DNA of 64,000 nucleotides from Cyprinodon diabolis (taxonomy: Eukaryota > Chordata > Actinopteri > Cyprinodontiformes > Cyprinodontidae). Below the pieces are notes generated by a model, which saw only the letters and a program-made list of their open reading frames with translations, was not told where the DNA came from and searched no databases. Shown here in pieces: positions 55,823 to 64,000 of the stretch; positions within the stretch are counted from its first letter, which is position 1, and every line of letters starts with the position of its first letter. Made by a program: the position numbers and the translations under genes. The DNA lies in assembly GCA_030533445.1 (NCBI GenBank), contig CM060080.1, positions 41,266,880 to 41,330,879 on the forward strand, read 5' to 3'.

Positions 55823-57194
55823 ATAATATGAATGTATTTGTCCCTTGTGTAACAACCAATTATATTGTAGCATCAGAAAACATAATAACCAAACTATTTT
55901 ACTGCTGATATTTGGCAGGTAACAAAATCCTCTCTATATCAGATAATTTAATTGGATTTATACACTGAAACCCACGTAACTCAGAAAAACATCTGAAAGC
56001 ACACAATGATTAAATGTGCCAAACACCTGCCTTCTCCTGTCATTTATTGACCCAAACTGCTCACATATCTGACTGGTGTCTACACTGTCAAGGACTGTCT
56101 GGTGGACATGGCACACTGCAACATTATTAAGCTGTGCTTGAGTCATTGTTGATCTGAGCCATGTTTTTAGACTCCTGAGAGCACTAAAAGTCCTCTCTAC
56201 CTCAGCAGCAGACACAGGGTTTACCAAAAGCAAGGGAACAAGTGTTTCAACTTGATCAAACAACCCTCTCACCTCGGTTGTCATTCCTCTGATTAATTTA
56301 ACCACTTCATCACTGGAGTTGTATGTATACTTGGAGCAAAACATATCCAACTGAACCTTTAAACTGTGCCTACTTAATGCGGGATATTGGTCCACAGTGC
56401 AATCAACACCTCCAGTGAGTAAAATTGTCTCCAGTTTCTCCAACACCTCCAAATCAGGCTGAGTGAACCTCTCCTGGAACTGCACATCCACAGTGACAGG
56501 CATATGATAAAACTCAGCTCTGTAATACTCCTCAGCTGTCTTGGGAGTGTGTTGGCTTGCACCACTGCAGAAACGCTTTGGTGGCCTTCTTTGGTGAGGA
56601 ATCTTGATCTCTTCTAAGCCAAGAGCATCTACTGTTTGTGTAGCTTTAACAAAGGTCTCCTGAAACTTCCCATCATTTCTCTTTTCAACAAGACTGGATC
56701 TTACACGCCCTATTGCTCCGTTCATCCCAGCAATTATCTCAGTGCGTTTTTGAAGGGACTTGTTAAAACATTCCACGTCATCCACAACTGAAAGAGCTAA
56801 ATGAAGACCCAGAACTGTTTTGCCTTTTTGAAATATTTCTAGAAGTCCATTGGCCTTAGCACTGTTTGATGCCATTTGTTCTAAGCTTGAGAGGACAGAA
56901 TCATACTGACTGACACGGACTGTCCATCTGGTAGGACGCAGTGGTCTAAGGGAAACGCTGGAGCCTGTTTCACTTAATGCAGTAGCAGGGAATAAAGCCT
57001 TAAACTTCCCTGACTGCTTGCTTAGAGAGCCTATCTCATTAACCCATTGCATGGCATCACGTACAACCGGACTGGCTTGGCAAGCAGCTTCCGTTATGAG
57101 GTTGAGTCCGTGGGCTCCATAGTGAACAAACAGAGCCAATGGTTCCATTTTCTTTAGCTCTGCTTGAACTCCTGAATAATTGTGTGACATATTT

Positions 57195-59696
57195 TTAGAT
57201 GAGTTTTCAGAGTTCCTTTCTGATTTGGTATTAAATACTGACAGGGTCATCATAGTGGGAGATTTTAACATCCATGCTGACATTGAGGGCGATAGCTTAA
57301 GAGCGGCCTTTGATGCTATCTTAGACACTATTGGCTTTGTTCAAAATGTGAATAGTCCCACACATTCTCATCTTCATACTTTGGATCTTGTGCTGACATA
57401 CGGCATAGAATGTGAAGAAATAACAGTATTTCCTCACAACCCTGTCCTCTCTGACCACTTTCTAATAACCTTCAGGATTACTTTAACAGAGTTCTCCTCC
57501 CCCAAAAGAAGGTTCAATTTTAGTAGATCTTTATCAGATAGTGCAGTTATAAATTTTAAAGAATCGGCTTCACTTTCTCTCTCCTCTGTGTCGCTAAACA
57601 GTGCTGCAGAGTGCAAAAGTATAGCTTATTCCCCTTCACAGGTTGATGATTTTGTTGATGGGGTTGCTAGTTCTCTGCGTACTGCCTTAGACAACGCAGC
57701 TCCTTTGAAAATGAAAACCGTTAAAAATAGAAAGCTTGCTCCTTGGTTTAATGCAGAGCTGCGTACTTTGAAGCAAAATGCTAGGAAACTGGAGAGAAAA
57801 TATCGCTCCACAGGCCTGCAGGAGTCCTTCCTAGTCTGGAAAAATGGTTTACTGCTGTATAAGAGGACCCTTTGTAAAGCAAGAGCAGCATACTTCTCCT
57901 CATTAATAGAGGAGAATAAGAATAATCCTAGATTTCTTTTTAATACAGTTGCCAAACTCACCCAGAGCCATAGCTCTGTTGAACCGTCCATTCCACCTGC
58001 TCTTAACAGCAATGATTTTATGGGATTCTTTATAAATAAGATTGATGTTATTAAAAATAAGATCATAAGCACTCCTCTATCCACGATTGTACCTGAGGTA
58101 GTCATGGAATCTGAACCGGGTTTAGACTGCTTTGATCCAGTTGAACTTTCTGAATTAGCAAAATTATTGTCTTCATCTAAGCCTTCAACTTGTATGTTAG
58201 ATCCAGTTCCAACCAGGTTATTTAAGGAGGTATTCCCTTTGATCTCCTCCTCCATTTTAGATGTGATTAATCTATCTCTGTTACAGGGATATGTACCTAA
58301 AGCTTTTAAGGTTGCTGTAATTAAACCTCTGCTTAAGAAACCGTCTCTTGACCCAGATGACTTGGTTAATTATAGACCTATATCCAATCTTCCTTTCTTA
58401 TCCAAAATTCTTGAGAAAGTAGTTGCCAAACAAGTTTGCGACCACTTACACCATAATGAACTTTTTGAAGAGTTTCAGTCTGGCTTTAGAGCTCATCATA
58501 GCACTGAAACAGCTCTGGTGAAAGTCACTAATGATATTCTCATGGCCTCAGATAATGGACTTGTATCTGTGCTCGTCCTGTTGGATCTTAGTGCTGCATT
58601 TGATACAGTTGACCATAATATTCTTTTAGAAAGACTTGAATATTTTGTTGGAATTAAAGGAACAGCACTAGACTGGTTTAAATCTTATCTGTCTGATCGA
58701 ATTCAGTTTGTTTATGTTAAAGATAGATCTTCAACACACTCAAAGGTTACCTGTGGAGTACCACAGGGATCAGTGCTAGGACCAATTCTCTTTACTTTAT
58801 ACATGCTCCCAATTGGTAGAGTTATTAGACAGCATGGGATTAATTTCCACTGTTATGCTGATGATACCCAGCTATATCTGTCTATAAATCCAGATGAAGC
58901 TAACCCATTACATAGATTACAAGCATGTCTTGAAGACATAAAAACCTGGATGACTCTTAACTTTCTGCTTCTGAATGCAGACAAAACAGAAGTTATAGTC
59001 TTTGGACCAGAGTCTCTGAAAAAGAAGCTGATTAGCCAGTCACTTCATTTGGATGGGATTAAACTGATTTCAGATAATAAAGTAAAAAATCTTGGTGTTG
59101 TTTTTGATCAGGACCTGTCATTTAAATCCCAGATCAAAGAGGTTTCTAGAATTTCCTTCTTTCATCTGAGGAACATTGCAAAAATTAGAAATCTCCTGTC
59201 CAGGGGTGATGCTGAGAAACTAGTCCATGCATTTGTTACTTCAAGGCTGGACTATTGTAATTCTTTACTATCAGGAAGTCCACAAACTGTAGTTAAAAGC
59301 CTTCAGCTGATCCAAAATGCTGCAGCCAGAGTTCTGATGAAAATGAAAAAGAGAGATCATATCTCTCCTATCCTGGCTTCTCTTCATTGGCTTCCTGTTA
59401 AATCCAGAATAGAATTTAAAATCCTCCTTCTCACATATAAAGCCTTAAATGGCCAAGCTCCATCTTATATCAGAGATCTGATTGTTCCTTATGTTCCTAA
59501 CAGAGCACTTCGCTCTCAATCTGCAGGTTTACTAGTGGTTCCTAGAATTTCTAAAAGTAGAATGGGAGGCAGATCTTTTAGTTATCAGGCTCCTCTCCTG
59601 TGGAACCAACTACCAGTTTTAGTCCGTGAGGCAGACACTCTGTCTACTTTTAAGGCTAGGCTTAAAACTTTCCTTTTTGATAAAGCTTATAGTTAG
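57195..59696 (+). CDS. LINE ORF2: APE endonuclease (partial) and reverse transcriptase
   Basis: An uninterrupted frame of about 833 codons from the LINE 5' edge to the TAG at 59694. The endonuclease starts late: [12 protein letters not shown] and the C-terminal LSDHFLITF are present, while the N-terminal two thirds of the domain are missing. The reverse transcriptase is complete, with [44 protein letters not shown] and the YADD active site near 58855. The C-terminal domain ([48 protein letters not shown]) is intact. There is no natural start codon because the 5' end is truncated, so the copy cannot move by itself, but the lack of any stop implies a recent insertion. Confidence 0.88.
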   Translation, partial: LDEFSEFLSDLVLNTDRVIIVGDFNIHADIEGDSLRAAFDAILDTIGFVQNVNSPTHSHLHTLDLVLTYGIECEEITVFPHNPVLSDHFLITFRITLTEFSSPKRRFNFSRSLSDSAVINFKESASLSLSSVSLNSAAECKSIAYSPSQVDDFVDGVASSLRTALDNAAPLKMKTVKNRKLAPWFNAELRTLKQNARKLERKYRSTGLQESFLVWKNGLLLYKRTLCKARAAYFSSLIEENKNNPRFLFNTVAKLTQSHSSVEPSIPPALNSNDFMGFFINKIDVIKNKIISTPLSTIVPEVVMESEPGLDCFDPVELSELAKLLSSSKPSTCMLDPVPTRLFKEVFPLISSSILDVINLSLLQGYVPKAFKVAVIKPLLKKPSLDPDDLVNYRPISNLPFLSKILEKVVAKQVCDHLHHNELFEEFQSGFRAHHSTETALVKVTNDILMASDNGLVSVLVLLDLSAAFDTVDHNILLERLEYFVGIKGTALDWFKSYLSDRIQFVYVKDRSSTHSKVTCGVPQGSVLGPILFTLYMLPIGRVIRQHGINFHCYADDTQLYLSINPDEANPLHRLQACLEDIKTWMTLNFLLLNADKTEVIVFGPESLKKKLISQSLHLDGIKLISDNKVKNLGVVFDQDLSFKSQIKEVSRISFFHLRNIAKIRNLLSRGDAEKLVHAFVTSRLDYCNSLLSGSPQTVVKSLQLIQNAAARVLMKMKKRDHISPILASLHWLPVKSRIEFKILLLTYKALNGQAPSYIRDLIVPYVPNRALRSQSAGLLVVPRISKSRMGGRSFSYQAPLLWNQLPVLVREADTLSTFKARLKTFLFDKAYS

Positions 59697-60435
59697 GGTG
59701 GCTCAGGTTATCCTGAGCTCTCTCTCTATAGTTATGCTGCTATAGGCTTAGACTTTTGGAGGACATAGGGACCCCCATTTCATCATTCTGCTTCATTCTC
59801 TCTCTGTTCTCCTATTCTGCAGAATCTGTTTGTTCAATCTCTAACCTTCTGCTCTCTCTGCTTTTCCTCAGAGTAGCTTTGCCTCGTCTGTTCCTGTTTG
59901 GCTGTGACGTCATCCAGGAAAGAAACATCAGCTGTGCTGCTTCCATCAACACCCTTGTTTGTAGATGTTGGAGATCGGCCTGTCTTCCAGTGTGGTCCTG
60001 TTTCTCTGGCCGTGGCTGGGTGGATGTGCTCTCTTCATCCTCTGGCATGGGAGCTGCCTTGGAGCTCGTCTGCCTGGCTGTGTGTTTCCTGGACGGGGCC
60101 GCCTTTTACAGCTGCTTTTTGTATCTCTGCTTCTTGTATCTCTGCTTCTGTCTCCTTGAACCCCAGTCGGCCTTGGCAGATGGCCGCTCACACTGAGCCT
60201 GGTTCTGCTGGAGGTTTCTTCCTGTTAAAAGGGAGTTTTTCCTCTCCACTGTCGCTACAAGCATGCTTAGTGTGAGGGATTGTATTTGAGTCAATGAGTC
60301 AATGCAATCAACTGGTTTTCCTTAGATAGAAAACTTTGTATCAATTTGACTGTATGATCTGGTTGAACTGTAAAGTGCCTTGAGATGACATGTGTTGTGA
60401 ATTTGGCGCTATATAAATAAACTGAATTGAATTGA
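57195..60435 (+). mobile_element. L2/CR1-type LINE with TSD, nearly full-length ORF2
   Basis: The insert lies between ATATTT at 57189-57194 and 60436-60441, both of which belong to the interrupted hAT gene. It has a 5'-truncated ORF2, a 3' UTR of about 740 bp containing CTGAGCCTGGTTCTGCTGGA, and the conserved 3' end GCGCTATATAAATAAACTGA followed by (GAATT)n repeats. Pieces of the same family lie at 37265-37346 and probably 44690-44760. Confidence 0.9.
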
Positions 60436-61300
60436 ATATTTGCTGCACCATCATAAGTCTGACCACTTATGGATGATATGGGTATATTAAGTCTTAGAAC
60501 TACATCAAGTGCTGTTCTGTACCTGAAATGTCTTGTGTTCCATCAATGATTAGAGAATACTGCAACACTGGTAATGACTGAACACAACTAGCAATTTTAC
60601 TCAAATGTTACCATGTGACTGCAAAATTTCATTTTGCACCTGTGGAGACGTGTAATCCTGACTCTGTGAAAGCCAGCGAAAAAGACGGTTATCGCCCTTA
60701 GATTTAAATTTTAGTAACTGAATCAAGTCTCCATCTTTCAAATCATGTCCCCTAATTGCTAGTTCTTGGCTGGCTAGGTAAATCACTGAGCCCACTAAAT
60801 TTTGCAAGCATTACAGTGCCTCTTCTTTCTGTTTTGCAACCGCACTGGAAAGCAGAACATTGACCTCTTTCCCTTTTTGTGCATAAATAGTTACTGCAAG
60901 TTGGTGGCTTTGACTAAGCTCATGGTGCTTATACCATGCAGTAGCATTCTTCCAGTTTGTTAGCCCCTTTAGTGAAAATACTGGTTCTGCTCTTTTAGAC
61001 AGTGTACTATTTTCAATTGTGTATGTTTTAAAACAATAAAAACAAAGAATGCCTTTCACTTCTTCACTGTAGTGGAGCCATGTATACTGCTTATACCACC
61101 TTTCCTGGAAATGCAAAGTTCTGTTCGAGAGTTTTTTACTCTCGATGACTGTAGAAGTTGGCTGATTTGGTTTGGTGAATGTATCTAAAACATCAGCTGC
61201 AGCCTTTTCTTTAAAGCTGCAGGTTCTCCCTTCGTCCTGGCCTTCATCTCCAGATTATTCAATGCTCTCTAAAGATGAATTGGTTTCCTTGAGAATATAC

Positions 61301-62310
61301 AACTTTAATTAATTTCCACTGTATTCTCACAAAATACTAGGTGGTATATTCTGTCTATATGCCTCACCTTTGATCAGTCCCTGGATTCCCTGACATAAGT
61401 ATTGCTGTGCTCTGCTGAAATATACCAGACAAATCATGAGATTTCTTCTTAAATATGGCTAATATGTAGTTGCTTCATATTTATTGTTACAATTATTATG
61501 TATAAGGGATGCACCGATATTAAAATTCGATCTGACATTGAGCTCGATGTTAAGATTGCTTCAATGACTGATAACCAATATTTCTCAATATTATATTAAG
61601 ATTCTCCTACCCTTTCAAAACCTTAAAAAAACAACCACACCAATGACCGATACCATTGCCTGTGATGACGTGGTAAACTGTAAACTGCCAGCACTTTTTC
61701 AAGTCACGAGACTTTACCAAAGCGCTTTACACTACATTCAGTCATTCACCTATTTACACAGACACTGATGACAAACTGAATTGTAGCCACAGCTGCCCTG
61801 GGGCTCACTTAGTGAAGTCAGGCTACCTTTCACAGGCCCTCTGACCACCATCAGGGTACAATGCAAGGATATTCTGCATCCTTAGTATGTACACAAATTT
61901 ATAAAAATACTTTATGGGGAGCAGTTGAATGTCCCCATATGTACCTTTAAGTCCCAACAATGTAGGATATTTTACAAAACACTCAAGACCAGACATATAT
62001 AAATTCATATTAGCAACATTTTGAAAAACTGAAAGGCACAAACTTTAATAAAAAACTTTACAAATTATGATTTCGACACATCCTAACTGTTGAGCTGGCC
62101 TGATTTTGGATGGATGGATTCCCTTTCAGCTGAACTATCCTCCTTCACAGGAGCAGCAAAATCCAATTTAGAAAGTGTACAAACCACTTTATTGATTGAA
62201 GCACACAGTTTGCAGAATTTTAAACTCTTGCTGCCATCAGAAGCTACGGGGTTATTCACCACCATGTGACGTAAGGACCTTACAACACTGCCCATCTTAT
62301 AACGTTTCTG
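61301..62310. other. nothing firmly recognised
   Basis: Contains GGGATGCACCGATAT at about 61507 followed by decayed CGATAT-type repeats, reminiscent of small hAT MITE ends, and otherwise unremarkable AT-rich DNA. Confidence 0.35.
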
Positions 62311-62326
62311 TATGCTCTACAGGAAG

Positions 62327-62739
62327 CATTACTGAGACGTGAAGAGAGAGGTGATGAGCAGGCAGAGCATCCCATGTACGTGGTAATCTGGGACAATGTG
62401 AACTTTCACCGTGGTCCTAGAATACATGAGTGGTTTGAAAATAACCCACGTTTTATAAATGTGTGCCTCCCACCATACCCGCCCTTCCTTAATCCCATTG
62501 AAGAATTTTTTTCTGCATGGAGGTGGGGGGTCTATGACAGAACTCCTTATGCACAGGAAAATCTCCTTCATTCAATGGATGCAGCATGTGACAACATTGG
62601 AGTGGAATCGATTCAAGGTTGGATTCGTCATGCTAAAGGATTCTTTCCCCGTTGTTTAGCAAGGGACAGGATTGCCTGTGACGTTGATGAGGTCCTGTGG
62701 CCTGACCATGCCCAGAGGCATGATGCTGAGGCAGAATGA
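62327..62739 (+). CDS. IS630/Tc1-superfamily DDE transposase, C-terminal exon
   Basis: A pyrimidine-poor but AG-ended sequence (GTATGCTCTACAG) precedes EALLRREERGDEQAEHP, after which the frame reads MYVVIWDNVNFHRG, LPPYPPFLNPIEEFFSAWRW and RHAKGFFPRCLARDRIACDV to a stop at 62739. WDN and NPIEEFFSAW correspond to the second and third acidic residues of the DDE_3 (IS630/Tc1/mariner) catalytic core. The first catalytic Asp and DNA-binding part are not in the preceding kilobase. An AATAAATAAA signal lies at about 62792. It may be the last exon of an intron-containing transposon gene or a 5'-truncated copy. The frame is clean, so it is recent or constrained. Confidence 0.7.
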
Positions 62740-62809
62740 TTCCAAGACATTGCTATCGATCTGCTGCATATTTTGTTTGTACAAGTACTTCATAATAAAT
62801 AAAATTTTT

Positions 62810-63568
62810 CCCCTGCTTAGCTTTGAGTGCAGTGTTTTGCATTTATCTCTGTAGTGTGTAACGGCTGCTGTGTAGTGTTTATGCATTAGCTGGATGTGTG
62901 TGATATCTGAAAACAGTGTTTGGTTTTGGGTAAAGATAACATAGTTCTAAAGCAATTGTTGGATATAACAAGACAAGTCAAAGGTTTTGACAGTGTAGCT
63001 TAAGTTTGGTGATTTGTGTTTAAGGTTTTGGGAAAGCGAGAGAAATTTTCAAAAAATGTGTTTTAGCAACTCAGAAATACTGTAATACTCCTGCCACTCT
63101 ATACTTTCTTTTAAATTTTCTGTATAACATGTTCTAATTTTAACAGATATCCTTTGGCTATAATTTTTTGATCCATGGTGTATAAAAATTATTCAATTTT
63201 GGGTATATTTTTTTTTCGGACAGTTTTAATCATATGTAACCTACTGTTACGTAATTAGAAAAAAATGGTAATGTGCATAAACTAAAACTGAGGAGAAAAG
63301 GAACTTTTTTAAAAGATCAAATCTATTGATTAAGATTACTTTAGGTGATATAGAAGGAAAACTGGTGCTTTAGAGTTAAATTTGAAAAGGAAACAACATG
63401 ACTGCAGACAAGCAGAGAGCCGTATCTGGTTTAGAAAGTCCTTTTAAGCAGCTGAGCAGAGATTTAGGTGATAAAAAAGTATCCTTAATGTCTATATGAC
63501 AAATGAATATAAAATGAAATAAAAACACACAGATACAGAACCCATACAGAATTTTCTAATATATTCTG
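62810..63568. other. nothing recognised
   Basis: AT-rich sequence with no frame, repeat terminus or conserved motif that I can support. Confidence 0.45.
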
Positions 63569-64000
63569 TGTCACAGTCTTGATTTTGTTATGTTTATTTT
63601 GAGTATTCAGTTTTATTTTGCTCCTTGTTTTAGTGTTTAATTATTATTTTGTTGTTTTCTTATTAGTTCCTGTCTTCCAGGTTTTCCATTTGTTGTCCTC
63701 TGTTGCCCTCTTGTGTCCTCTATCCCTAGCTCTGTTTTCTGCTCTGCCCTCACCTGTTTTTTAATCCTCTCGATAGCCCTCTCTTTGTCTCTGTCCCCTT
63801 TAAAAGCCCTCCCTCTTCAGTTCCTGTTTGCTGGATCCTCGTCTAACGTCTGTCTGCTTACCTCGTATCTCCCTGGTTCCTAGAGTTTGGTTTCCCCCTG
63901 ATGTCTCCTTGGTTCTGGTTCGTTTGTTATTTTTGTTGGATTTTTGATTCCTGTCTCAGTTCCTGTGAACCTCATTAAACCCACCTAAATTCACCTCTGC
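63569..64000 (+). mobile_element. LTR, gypsy-type family C, copy 2 (runs off the right edge)
   Basis: Begins TGTCACAGTCTTG and from about 63620 follows the family C LTR at 43079-43634 closely (TTAGTTCCTGTCTTCCAGGT, CCCTTTAAAAGCCCTCCCTC, TTCAGTTCCTGTTTGCTGGA). The CCCTTTAAAAG box is a plausible TATA-type promoter. The 3' end and any internal region lie outside the window. Confidence 0.75.

Larger units (their letters stand above)
55958..61300 (-). pseudogene. hAT transposase (ZMYM1-like, TTF finger + DUF4371) split by a LINE
   Basis: N-terminal part, 61300-60442: a TTF-type finger region (FQERWYKQYTWLHY, GILCFYCFK, NWKNATAWYKHHELSQSHQ), then GHDLKDGDL and the start of the catalytic domain (YSLIIDGTQDISGTEQ). 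C-terminal part, 57188-55958: GVQAELKKMEP, WTVRVSQYDSVLSSLE and the dimerisation motif NPVSAAEVERTFSALRSLKT. Breaks are a TAA at 60811-60813, a frame change near 60600 and further stops. The LINE at 57195-60435 sits inside the GQTYDGAAN-MS motif. The protein type is that of the fish zinc finger MYM-type 1-like hAT family. A host gene of this family is possible in principle, but the breaks argue for a dead transposon. Confidence 0.82.

Overview
This is AT-rich teleost (ray-finned fish) nuclear DNA. The genes have GT-AG introns, and the rest is a dense mixture of fish-type retrotransposons, DNA transposons, solo LTRs and microsatellites. No bacterial, plasmid or CRISPR-like organisation is present. 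Three host genes can be read with confidence: the 5' exons of nol10 on the minus strand (1459-3143, continuing off the left edge), a complete 12-exon atp6v1c2 on the plus strand (7558-25389), and the single-exon silent potassium-channel gene kcnf1 on the plus strand (28262-29581). From memory of the human map, NOL10, ATP6V1C2 and KCNF1 lie in the same order and orientation on human 2p25, so this is a conserved block. PDIA6, which lies between ATP6V1C2 and KCNF1 in human, was not found in the short interval here.

Layout. 1-7.5 kb: nol10 exons 1-5, its upstream region, and old repeats (two inverted MITE copies, a Penelope-like inverted repeat, SINE-like tails, a mariner-like remnant, a solo LTR). 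7.5-25.4 kb: atp6v1c2. Its intron 3 carries a 1.15-kb tandem array of a 10-bp unit. Its 9.5-kb intron 11 carries three separate insertions: a GC-rich retroposon with a 15-bp target-site duplication (TSD), a 4.07-kb Ty3/gypsy-type LTR element with gag but no pol (TSD GTAAA), and a decayed Tc1 transposon. 25.4-33.7 kb: intergenic DNA, kcnf1, and the first of two non-autonomous hAT elements (30045-31317, perfect 8-bp TSD). 34-45 kb: a block of nested repeats with solo LTRs, a nearly intact LINE with a restriction-enzyme-like endonuclease (37376-39807, one in-frame stop), an L2/CR1-type LINE split by a solo LTR and then fused to a gypsy 3' end, and a reversed LINE fragment. 45-55.8 kb: retroposon tails, solo LTRs with exact TSDs, and the second, oppositely oriented hAT copy (47182-48448). 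55.9-64 kb: a hAT transposase pseudogene cut by a nearly full-length LINE (57195-60435), an IS630/Tc1-type DDE exon, and an LTR running off the right edge.

Functionally, atp6v1c2 encodes the C subunit that couples the V1 and Vo sectors of the vacuolar proton pump, nol10 a nucleolar ribosome-biogenesis WD protein, and kcnf1 an electrically silent Kv5.1 subunit. They are neighbours by ancestry and do not form an operon-like unit. The transposons are the main evolutionary content: the exact TSDs allow several nested insertions to be ordered. I found no evidence for a new multi-gene system. The most unusual items are the gag-plus-repeat, pol-less LTR element and its variable LTR start, and the GC-rich retroposon. 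Family names for repeats come from protein motifs and termini read by eye and were not checked against a database.
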